Positions 24,161-35,900 of a stretch of 64,000 nt of DNA are shown here, piece by piece (the stretch's first letter is position 1; every line of letters starts with the position of its first letter). Position numbers and translations under genes: made by a program. The notes beneath the pieces are model-generated. The model was not told where the DNA came from, did no database searches, and saw only the letters and a program-made list of their open reading frames with translations. The DNA comes from Brugia malayi (taxonomy: Eukaryota > Nematoda > Chromadorea > Rhabditida > Onchocercidae), in contig NW_025062477.1 of NCBI RefSeq assembly GCF_000002995.4, forward strand, positions 10,946,649 to 11,010,648, read 5' to 3'.

Positions 24161-24689
24161 ACTATTAATACTATTATCGCTATTAATCGTATTGTTACAA
24201 TGTATAACTTTTGAAAATTGCAAAATTTTCTTTCGCGTTTAAATTGTAAAAGAATTTATGTGTAATAAAATTTGAGAGCTTATTGATGTCAGTCAAAAAA
24301 AATCATCAATTTTAAAAAAGAATAAATTTTGGTTAAATTACCATTTTAATGGTTCTGTTTTTTTTTTTTTTTTTTTTTTTAAACAAATATATAATAATAT
24401 GAAAAATACAACAATCATTTATAAATTCTCTATTATAGAAAAGTTCATGAATTCATTTTTATTTAATGGTGCGATAGAATCATGAATTTACGTAATTCAT
24501 ATTAATAATGCGTATGATCAGTTTACCTAATTTGTATTAATGATCTGAGATAGTTCATCAGTTTATGTAGTTTATATTAACGATACGAAAGATAATAAAG
24601 TAATTCAATTTATTTTGATAATATCACTAATCAATCATAAGTTAACGATAAATGATAAAAGATAACGGAAAAGTGAATGGCGTGAAATG

Positions 24690-24778
24690 AAAGCTTCACG
24701 GACTACATACTTCTTTACATTCCATAGTTTTCATCATTCTGTATGGCGATGCAAAGAAGTACGTTGCCATCGTAAAAG
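24690..24778 (-). ncRNA. mir-1: mir-1 microRNA precursor
   Basis: The minus strand folds into a hairpin. The 3' arm (24724-24704) reads exactly as the conserved 21-nt mature miR-1, with seed GGAATGT followed by AAAGAAGTATGTA. The 5' arm (about 24764-24741, TACTTCTTTGCAT core) pairs with it, leaving a terminal loop of about 16 bases (24740-24725); pairing extends a few bases below the mature duplex with a G-U and a mismatch. miR-1 is a deeply conserved muscle microRNA that tunes muscle and neuromuscular-junction genes. The locus stands alone here, with no miR-133 partner visible. It is convergent with the carboxypeptidase gene, whose stop lies about 1.6 kb away. The GC content is clearly above the surrounding DNA. 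Confidence 0.96.
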
Positions 24779-27700
24779 CAATAGCGCACATATTTACGTT
24801 ATCAAACGTAACGCATAAAATTATCATTGCGTATTTACGTGAAAAGTCTTACGTGGAATAAATTTTGTTATCTTTTGTTTTATCTTTTTTAAAATGAAAT
24901 AATAGTCTTATCTACCAAATGGTAATATTTTTCATTTTGCTACAAATGCTGCAAATGTTTATTTATGCTTTGTACTAATAACATAAAGTTAAAAAAATTT
25001 TTTTTTTTTTTTAAAAAGAAGCAAAAAAAAAAAGGAAAAACAAGGATGAAAAAAAAAAGAAAAACAAAAAAAAAAAAAAAAAAAAAGACAAATATTTTCA
25101 AATTAAACGAAAAGAAAATAACATGTTTAAATGTAATTTTTGAAAAATTTTTTTAAAAGAAATTAGTGAAATATATCTCAAAGATTTTAAAATTTTGAAA
25201 AACTAAAACTCTTATTTGATCAAATTTTCTGTAATTTTATTATACAATTTATGAATACTCATATTGTATGGGTTTTCGTTTTCTTTCCTCTTTTTTTTCT
25301 CTTTTTTTTTTCTGAATTTTTAGGAATAATTTCACAATATTTTGTGAAATAATTTCAGGTTTAAATTCAATCTTTCATTTTTTTAATATCAAGTTTTTTT
25401 TTTTTTTTCTTTCAAATAACCTGAAATGGCATTTCTAATATAGCAACGAGGTAATAATAATAATACAATTTGAATTTTGAAAAACCATACCGTAATTTAG
25501 ATGATTTTTTTGCAAAAAATGTATAGAAACCTGAAAAAAGTATGTATATTTAAATAATCATTGGATCGCATCATCGTCACATGTCCCATTTAATCATTTA
25601 TTTATTTATTATCACCATTTTTTTTTTTTTTTTTGATAATTTCAAGAAACCGGAAAATTTAATCATAACTGTTCAAAATTCATATTAGTAAAATTTATAA
25701 TTTAAATGCTCTAAATATTGCAATAAACGATTAGCATAAAGTATAATAAACAGCAAAACAGGAAAAAAAAAAACAAGTTTATTATTTTTCAATTAATAAA
25801 TTTTCCAAAATTTCAACAATTAGCTAGCTTTTTTTTTTCCTTTTGTTAAAAATTTTTACACTTCATAATATCATAATAAAAAATGTTGATTAGGAAAAGT
25901 TGTAAAAAGATACTAAGTATGTTAATGTTAAAGTATTTCTGAACAACTGTTAGTAAAAGAATTCTTACAAATAAGTTTTATTCTGTGCAAAAAAAAAAAA
26001 ATTTTTTTTTCCATCCTTTCATTAATAAAAATTGTTTATCAGCTTACTTTCAATTTACTAGCATAATAGCAACTTTGTCTCTGTTACACATTTAACAAAA
26101 ATTCTATATCTGCATTATCAGTTCTATTATCATATCATATTATAACAGATCATCATCGTTATCATCACTATTGTTATTATCATTATTATCTGTATCCATT
26201 AGTTATCATTATCATTAGTATCATCAATCATTATATCAGTACCATCATTGCTTTGATTTTCGACAAACACAACAATGAATGTAAGAGGAGAAAAACATTG
26301 GTTATAGATATTTCAGAAAATTTTAGCTAATACTGCTCAACTGCTGTTGTTAGTTATTTTGGTGGGCAAAATGCGGGCAAATCAAATCGAAAGTTATATG
26401 AATAAATAAATACATTAAAAAAAAAAAAAAAAAATAAATAAACAAATATATATATATGAAAGAGGGAAAATGTTCGTTCAAATGCATTCATATTTCATCT
26501 TTTTTTTTTTTTTAGTTTGAAAAACATTTTTCAAATTAAAAAGGGAAATGAATGATGGATGATGCAAAGGAGAAGAAGGAAAAGAGGAAAAAAAAGAAAG
26601 ATTGTATGTAATAATTGTCATCTGATATCGATAAATTTATATAATTAGTGCTAATTAATAATTAAACCTAATAGCTAAATTGAATTGTTTCTTTTAAAAT
26701 TTGAAACAATTAAAAATTTAACGAGTAATTTAATAACTCGTTATTTGTTTTACTTTCTTTTTTAATTTGCCTCTTTTTTTTTTTGTCTTTTTTGAACAAA
26801 ATAATTAACTTTATTTGAGATGAAATTTTACAAGTTAAAAAAAACAAAAAATTGATGAATTATTTTTGCAATCATCTTTTATTTAATTTTTTTTCGCTGT
26901 TTTTTTTTTTTTTTTTTTTTGTTCTAAGTCAGATTTGTTGCAAATATTTTGATTTGTTTGTTAAAAAAACTAGAACAAAATGAAAAAGTTTTGCAAAAAA
27001 AAAAAGTAAACAAAAATTTACATATTATTATTAATTTTAAAACTTACAAGAAAATAAGAAAATTTCGAAGTGTAAATGAAACTTCATCCAATCATATACG
27101 ATTTTTTTAATTCAAACAAAATAAACCAAAAAATTTAAAAAAAAAAAGAACTAATTAAATAATTTTATCACTTACCGTAGAAATAAAATATCGAAATTGT
27201 TTAACCCAATTTATTCCAATACAAAACAATCGATTGCTAAAAAATTACAGTTAATTTGAAAAAAAGAAATTAATTAAAAAGAAATTCGATCAAATATGAA
27301 GGTTTGGATTTTACAAATTATTCTAAATTCAAAAGATTTCATTTTATTTTTCAAATTGAATCAATAATTGGGTTAAAAATGAAAGCAAAACTAGTATCAA
27401 TAATTTACTTTTTTTAAAAATTTTTTTTTCTTTTTTTAACTTTTTAATAGAAAAGCATAAACATAATCATTTGTGAATATTTTTATAAATTTTTACAGAA
27501 ATTAAAATAATTTACATATTCTAATTTATCAGAAATAATAGAGAAAAATAAAATGAAAAGATTGCATCAGAAAATATTAACATGAGACGATTGATGGATA
27601 ACAACAACAACAATAACAACATCAATAAGGAGATCAAAGAACAAATCAATACATTTCAAAATTTAGTGTAAACAAAATGCTTTATGAGGGCGATTTATTA

Positions 27701-28860
27701 AAAATTTAAGAAAGACACTAATAACAAACAACAAAGTGGCAGTTATAGCAGTAATAGTAACTTATAGTAGTAGTAAGTAATACGAGTATTAGTATATAAT
27801 AGTAGTAGTAGTAGTAGTAAGTAATAGCAATAGTAGCAGTAGGTAATAATTAATAGTAGTATTTGTTTAATATTTGATGGAAATTTTTATTTCATTCAAT
27901 GAAATCCTTCAATCATTGTGTTTCCAATTTTTTTTTTTTTTTTTTCAAATAATTAAGTAATTAGATAAGTAAATGAACAATTATTAATTTAATAATTTGT
28001 AGATCATTGCATTGTTACTATTTGAAGAATTATTAATGAATTTGTTGGGAAGCAAAAAAGGAAGGAAAAGATCAAAAATATTGATTTCAACTATTAGAAT
28101 TATAAAATTATCAAAGAAGATACAGTGTTAATAATGTTGATATGATATTTTAACTATCAGTGATAATGACGAGGATGATAATTATAATGATAATGATCAG
28201 TTCCATTTTAAAAGTGAATTGTTTGAAAATAGAAAATGTGAAAATTTACATATTTGGATTGATTAGATAATTGATTATATCGAGTAAGTTTAAGGTCAAA
28301 GTATCATCATCAAGCAGTGCAAATGCATTGTTAAATAAATTACTTAATAATTCACTTATGATTAATTCATAGATTATTTCAAACTTTACTTTGATCATTT
28401 AGAGAAATAAGAAAATTATCAATTTTTCTTTCTTTTTTTTATAGATAAGAAAAAAAAAAATTTGAAATTGCTTAAAAATGTTGAATGCGAATAGCTAAGA
28501 ATGATAATGATAATAAAAGAATGATAATAATTAATTATTCCTACATATAATATTATCTATCACAGACATTTCTTCCTTTATTATTATCATTATTCTTGTT
28601 ATATAGTAATAATTAATTACTTTGTTAATGATTTATTTATTCATCTATTTTGTTAGCAGTTATTTCAATTAATAACTTTCATTTCTATGTTTATAATATG
28701 TGTAATCAAATTCTATTATTATTATATGACAAATATAATTTGTTGAATTGTTTATTAAATTTTTTTCTTTTTTTTTAACTTCCAATTTTGCATTCTTTTA
28801 AGAAAAAACAATAAAAAATATTTAATTATATTAAATGTGAATTAAATTAAATTAAAATAT

Positions 28861-28985
28861 ACCTAACTATCTAAATTACTATAACTATTTAAAATAACTA
28901 TTTAAATTACTATAACTATTTAAAACTATTTAAATTACTATAACTATTTAAAATAACTATTTAAAACTATTTAAATTATATTGCA
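28861..28985. repeat. Tandem repeat of CTATTTAAA units
   Basis: Copies of AACTATTTAAATTACTAT alternate with AACTATTTAAAATAACTA variants for about 125 bases. Confidence 0.75.
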
Positions 28986-31900
28986 AATATTGAATTAGTT
29001 TAAATTCATTGAATTAATTTTAAACGCATCTATCTATCATCTATGTAAGACATTGAAAGGCAATAACTAAAACTAAAACTCCCACTCCTTCCAATCTTTT
29101 AAAAATAATGAAAGTGAATTCTGTTTCACAACAAAACTGCAAAATGAGGTGGAACTGAACTATACGAAAATTAAACACAATGAAAAATATATGTAAAAGA
29201 GACAAAAAGAGGGAGGGAAAAGGAGAGAGAGAGAGAGAGAGAGGGAAAGATGAAAGAAAAGAGGAAAAGAATGTTATTTGTAATGATTGAAAAACAAAAA
29301 CAAGCAAATATTTTTCATTTTTATTCTTTTTATTTTCTCTTTCTCTCTCTCTCTCTTTCTCTTTCTCTTTCTTTCTTTCTTTCCCTCTCTTTCTCTCTTC
29401 TAAAAGAAAAAGAAAAAAAGTAAAAGAAGCAAGAGGTAAAAAGGATAGATAGATGGATAGTTGGATAGTTTGTATTGGATGAATGTAAGTTAAATGTAGT
29501 TTTTAGTTTAAAGAAGCTTAGCTTTGCAACCAAAATGAAAAATCATCGTTACTCGCTAAATTTTTAATTTTTTTTCTTTTCATCTTTTTTTTTTTTCTCT
29601 CTGTCTTTCTTTAAACAAAAAAAAGAAAGAAAAAATAAAAAATTTTGAAAGAAAGAAAAAAAAAAGTTAAAAAAGAAGAATGAAATGAAATAAAGAAATG
29701 AATTAGTTTAAGATTATAATAGAAATTAAAATAATCAAAATTGTATAATTGTTGATAATTGTTTTTTTTAAAAAAAAAGAAAGGTATAATAGCTTTTTTC
29801 TTCTCTTTCCTAAAAAGCATAATGAATATTTTTTCATTTCATTTGTAATTGAAATAAAAATACAAAATATTGTTAAAATATGAAAATAAAATTAATAAAT
29901 TAAGCAATGATGGAAAAACGAGAAGGAAATAAGCAAATTTTTCACTTTATTTTAAATAATTAATTATTTATTATTATTACTTAATTAATTATTAATTATA
30001 TGATTATTAATTATTGATTATTAATTATTAATTATTGATTAATTAATTATTGTCATTATTTATCATTGCTGTTATTATTCATTATTATAACTATTATTAT
30101 TACTATTATTATTATTATTATTAAGGTAACTTTTATAAAAGTTTAAGATAATTGTCAGTTTGATTAATTATAATATAAATGGAGAGATTATGTTAAGTGT
30201 AAGAAAAGAAGGACAGTAATGACTTAAATTGATATTGATGATATTTAAGCTTCCTGATCACATTTCCCAAAAGTTTTTTTTGCCTTTTTTTCTATTTTTT
30301 TTTGATTTTTTTTTTTTTTACCACTTTTTAAAATATTTCAATAAACAAGGATGCGAATTTGTTACAAAAAAAAAGTTTTACCCCTTCCACGAGACATTTC
30401 CGCCTAATAATTTGTTTTCCACATCTTTTCTTTTTTCCTCATCATTTTTTGAAATGATATTTTGGCATGACTAGTCAGGTTAAATAATTCGATACTTTAG
30501 TGTAAGTAATTTTTAAAGAGAATTGAAAAAAAAAAAAAAAAAAACGAGAAGAAAGGAATATTAAGAAAAAAGAAGAAATTTCAGATGTAATTTAAATTTA
30601 AAGGAATGATTCTAAATAAATTAGCATCATTTTTATTAATTATTGATAAATTAACAAAGTAATGAACCATAAATTTCTGAAATAAAAAATATTTATAGCA
30701 AAAAATTTCAAAAAAAAAAAAGAATGAAAACATAAAATTTTTTGTAATTTATACCAAAGAAATTGTGGAATTACAGCGAAAATAAGAAAAAAAGAGGAAG
30801 AAAAAACAAAAAAACAAATGAAAGAGTAAATGGAAAAAGAGTAAATAAATGAAACAAATTTGAAAATAAAATTTCAAATATATTAAAATGTAATATGAAA
30901 TAATCAATTTATTCAATAAAGATAAGATTAAACTGAAGGATAGCAAGAGAGAGAGTAGGAGAGAGAAAGGGAGAGAAAGGAAGGGAAGAAAACTGATAAG
31001 AATATCAGTTTCCATTCGGGTCAAATGATAAGAAAAAGGAAGAGAAATGGAAAAGGAAAGGAAAAAAAAAGGAATAAAATTTGAAAAGAATAAAGTTAAA
31101 AAAAATTTTTTTTTTACGAAGAAATTTGAAAAGTTAAAATTTTTCAGTATTTTTAGATTTAAAATATATTATAATATTATTGAACGATAATTCATTTCAG
31201 TAATGCAATAGGAATGAAAAGAATTGAATATATCATATATAAATTGAAAATGAAATAGGCACTAATTATAAGTATTAATTATTATTTTACGATTAATTTG
31301 AAGAAGTAAAGCAAAAATACTGGAAAAATTTTAACAGTTTTCATAATTCTGAAATGATGAAATGAAATGAAAATAGCTAGGAAAAATTTTTAGATTTTAA
31401 TAGCAAATGCAAATAATTTACTTTTCTTTTTTTTTTTTTTTCAATAAAACTAGCAATATATTTTTTTTTAAAAAAAAGAAAAAAAAAACATTAAATTGAG
31501 AAGTATTTTTGAAGAAACAAATAAAAATTTTTTTTATGTTAATTTTATCATTTTAATAACTATTGAAGGGAGCAAGCGAAATTAATATGAGCAAATGAAT
31601 GAAAAAATATCGTGGAGAAGTAAAGAATTGGCAGGGAAATGATTCAAATTTAATTTAAATTTAAAATAAACATTTGAATCAACTGATAATTAATGAAATG
31701 GTTGCTATTTTCATCTGACAATTTTTTACTAACATATGCAAAATAAACAGTCAAAAATATTTTGTTTATATATCAGACAAATTATTTATTCATAACTTTT
31801 TGTTTCATATATATTCTTGAAAACTAAAACTAAAACTAAAAACAAAAAAAAAAAAATGAAAAAGAAAAACAACAATTGCAATTATAATAACAATGAATGT

Positions 31901-32110
31901 TAGCTAAATTAAACAATCATTAAAAATCAATGTTAAAAAAAAAAATCTCAATTATTCATTCAAATAATTAATCAAAAAGAAGAAAAAAAAAATGAAATAC
32001 AAATTTTTCAAAATTATTATAAAAATAAATATGAATAAATCATAGTAACAGCAAAATGTTATGAAAAAAAAATGCATTTATTTGTTCATTTCAATTATTT
32101 TAGTAATTTT

Positions 32111-32114
<4 letters not shown>

Positions 32115-32156
<42 letters not shown>
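32115..32156. repeat. Uninterrupted poly(A), 42 bases
   Basis: The longest perfect homopolymer I found in the window. No retroposed gene body is recognisable next to it. Confidence 0.9.
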
Positions 32157-32159
<3 letters not shown>

Positions 32160-32361
32160 TCAAAAAAAAATTTTTTTTTTTCAAAATAATCAAACTGTTA
32201 TTGTTATAGAACAATTACTTTTTTAGCAGAAAATTTTTTAGACAATTTATTTATTTTTTTTTTTAAAAAAAAAAAAGAAAAATCAATTTAATATGGTTGA
32301 TTAAAGATTGGTGAGAAAAAAATTTTTAAATTATTTGATAATAATGATAACGATAGTGATA

Positions 32362-32388
32362 TGTATGTATGTGTATGTGTGTATGTAT

Positions 32389-32433
<45 letters not shown>

Positions 32434-32437
32434 TAAT
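32362..32437. repeat. TG dinucleotide repeat with TATG interruptions
   Basis: TGTATGTG variants followed by a run of pure GT. Confidence 0.9.
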
Positions 32438-32847
32438 AGTGAAAGAATAATTGAAAAAATGGAGGAGGAAGAAGAAGAAAGAAAATTTTAGGACAAAATT
32501 GGAGTAAAATGGTAGTAATAAAGATATATCGATGTATATAATATATTTGTATTTATATATATACTTGTTGAATTTGAAGAAAGTAAAAGTTAAATGTTGG
32601 AAATAGTTTGAGAGAGATGAAAGAGAAGAAACTGCTTAGGAGTGAAATGAAATTGCTTAAGAGAAGTGGGCTTAGACTAAACTAGATGAAATATTTAATC
32701 ATTTTTACTCCCATTTATTTGTTTGCTTAACGAATATAACGTGTAAAAAGATGAAAGAAGAGGAAGAGGAAGAAGAAGAAGAAGATAATTTGATAATAAT
32801 TGTTAATGATAACGAATGATCATGATTTAATTAATAAGATAAGATTT

Positions 32848-32945
32848 AGGAGAAGAAGAGGAGAAGGAGGAGGAAGAGAGAGAGGAGGAGGAGGAAGAGA
32901 GAGAGGAGGAGGAGGGAGAGGAGGAAGAGAAGGAGGAATGAAAGA
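32848..32945. repeat. Homopurine GA tract with internal duplication
   Basis: About 98 bases almost entirely A and G, made of GGAGGAGGA blocks separated by AGAGAGAG blocks, with near-mirror symmetry. Such tracts can form triplex DNA. Confidence 0.8.
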
Positions 32946-35900
32946 TAAGAAATTATATTTTTGATTCATAACTTCTCTAATTTTACTCCTAAATTTATCT
33001 TTTTCTTATTTTCATTTTAAATATTTCATAAATACATCGGAACTTTTTTTTTTTTTTTTAATCTTTAACATTCATTACACTCATTAAAAAACATACTATT
33101 TCTCTCTCTTTTTTTCTTATTTTTTTAAACAAATGTAAAAGAATATATGCATAATCTTTTTTTTTTTAGAAATATCATCGTTTTACCTTTGTGAAAATAC
33201 TTAGAGAGAGGGAGAGAGAGAGAGAGAGGGATGAACTTTAGATTTAGTTTAAATGCTAAAAAAAGAAAAAGAAACGAAGAGAATGATAGGGAATGAAAGA
33301 AAAAAGAAGAAAGAAAGAAAAAAAAAGAATTTGCTTCTTTTTTTTCTTCTTTTTTACTGAAAATTTTAATTTAGCTATAGAAAATGAATGAAGCTAGAGA
33401 TAACATAGAAATAAAATATTTTAAAAAAAGATGAATGGTATTTATTTGAGATAGAATAAAGAGAACAAAGAGAGAGAGAGAGACAGAGACAGAGGGCGAG
33501 AGGGATAGAGAACAAAGAGGAAGTATAGTATTGTTGTCAAATAAAAATGCTTCAAAATTTTAAGTTAAACTAAAATCTCTTCTCCTACAATTTTCTTTCT
33601 TCCTTCAATCATCAATGAATTACACTGTGTAGAGTGAAGCTAATAGCAGGATGAAAGGGTAAAGAGATATGATAGAGATGGAAGAGAAAATTTTTTTCTT
33701 TTTTTGAACCAAAAATTCAATTCATACATTGGTTATCATCATAACAGATGCATAAGAGTATATGTAAGAAAGATCATCATAACCCTATGGCATCATTATT
33801 ATCTTCATCGTCATTATCATTATCATTATCACTATTATTATTATTATTATTATTACTATTACTATCATCATCAGTGACTATAGTTTCTAGCTAGAACTCC
33901 AACTAATGAGCTAGAGTTAGAGTTTTAGTTTAAGCTCGAACTTTTAGTTTTAGCTAGCTACAGCTTTAAACTTTTAAAATTTAAGATTACAGCACTCTTT
34001 TAGCATATATTGTCCCATTTCCCGCCCTAAATTTCTTTGTGAATATATTTAGCAAGAAAGAGGGAAATAGAAGCAGAGAGGGAGAGAGAGAGAGAGGGAG
34101 AGAGGAAGAAGAAGAAAGAATAAATTCTTCCTTCCATTGAAGTGATATTTTAACTTTAACAAAAAATTTTCTTCCTTCATCCACCCACTTCTATCTATCT
34201 TTCGATCCTCTTAATCTACACCACCTTTTATCATTCCTTTTTCTTCCTCACTTCTTCTCTCTAATTTTCCTTCAAATTTTATTACAAAGAAAAGGAAAGG
34301 AAAAAAAAAAAAGAAAAAACCATCCTAAAATTAAATTTTTGCCATTAATAAAAGCTTTAGCAATAAGTGTAACAAAAATGATATTTTAAATAAAATTTTC
34401 TTATTTTTATTAGTTTTTTCTTTTTCCTTTTTTTTTTTAAAAAAAAAAAAATCATTTATCACTATAATAATTGTAATAGTTTTGCATTTGTAATAGTTAT
34501 GTGTACGAGTTTACATCTCATTGTATTATTTTAGAATATTTATTCAATATTTAATGAATAGAAACATAAAAGAGAAAAAAAGAAGGGAAAAACCAAAGGA
34601 GAAATGAATAAATTTATATATTTAAATAATACATATACTAATTATAATTATAAAAAATGGATGAATCATTTTTCAAATTCAAAATTTTTATCGAATCTTT
34701 AAATTCGCCGTCCTCATCTTACCACCTTCCCAAACATTCATATTGTATCAGTCTATGTACTTCAAATGCATCACAGATTTATCAATTTATAATTATAAAT
34801 ATATGTCTATTGTTTTATTGTATTGAAAAAATGATCTTAATATTAGATTAAAATTTTAAACTTATTTAATATTTTAAATATTAAAATGAAAAATCCTTCC
34901 ATGTATTCCTTCCAAATTAACAATGGCATAAATATTGCTATTACTATTGTTTTATTATTATTATTATTATTATCAGAATTATCATTATTATCACTATTAT
35001 TTATTGTTATCACTATTGTTATTATTATTATTGCTAACTTGTTATGTAGTTGTATTATAAGTTAAAAATGATGCTTGTTTGAAAATAAATTTTAGTTGAA
35101 AATAAATTTTAAATTTTAAAAAGGAAAACATTCATGTGCATTTGAAGAAGAATAAATTTATACATGTTTACTAATGTAATTGGTTGAAAGTATTATCATT
35201 GCAAACAAGAGAGGTAATAATAATAATAATAATAATAGTAATAATAGTAATAATAATAATAATAAATGGTACTGATTATATCCATGAAATGTTTTTAGGA
35301 AAAGATAAATTATTATGGAATCGTTATTCAAGTAACTAACTAATTAATTAAATGAAGACATTTATATTAAAGTGTAAATTGTCACTGTTAATGTTAAAAA
35401 AGAAAAAAAATTGCTAAGAGGAGGACAAGAAAAACTAGTTGACAATAAACGTATGATGTTGATGACAATGATTTTCCTGCATCTTTGACAATGTACAATT
35501 GCGCTTAGCGCAGAGGCAATTTTACAAAAATATCCGATACAGTTGCATAATGTGGTACGATTAATATTTAAAATCGTAATGATCAATAATTCAAAAGTTA
35601 AAAAAGAATGATGCGATTGATCTATTGATTAGATAAAACTTTACATATATGTATATATAAAGACACTTTGAATTAAAAATTTAAATTTATTTTCAAAATT
35701 TTTAGCATCAGAATATTATTCTTAACTTGTAAATGATAATAAATTAATTTGACATAATTTTTTCGTCAAAAATTTTCTCTTTTTGTCGTAAAAAATTTTT
35801 ATATGTAAAATGCAATAACATATTTTATTTTATTTTTTCAATTTTAGATTAATCTCAATTTTTTTTTCTTTCATAAAATAATTGAAATTAAAAAGAAAAT

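Larger units (their letters stand above)
23045..24689. other. 3' flank of the carboxypeptidase gene
   Basis: Intergenic DNA between the carboxypeptidase stop and the miR-1 hairpin on the opposite strand. It holds a poly(A) run (23581-23602), a 21-bp minisatellite and a diverged repeat of about 40 bp (24470-24600). No coding exon is supported. AATAAA at 23464 is the first clear candidate poly(A) signal, about 420 bases after the stop. Confidence 0.55.

Noticed and set aside
23802..24223. Three overlapping heptad-repeat open frames
   Set aside because: All are shadows of the 21-bp minisatellite; there is no start context, splice signal or non-repeat coding sequence.
29041..29533. Ser/Leu/Phe or Arg/Glu-rich open frames
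   Set aside because: Products of GA/CT tracts at 29220-29400.
35440..35600. Island with hairpin AATTGC...GCAATT (35497-35521) considered as H/ACA snoRNA
   Set aside because: Only one short stem and no clear H box or second hairpin; too weak to call.
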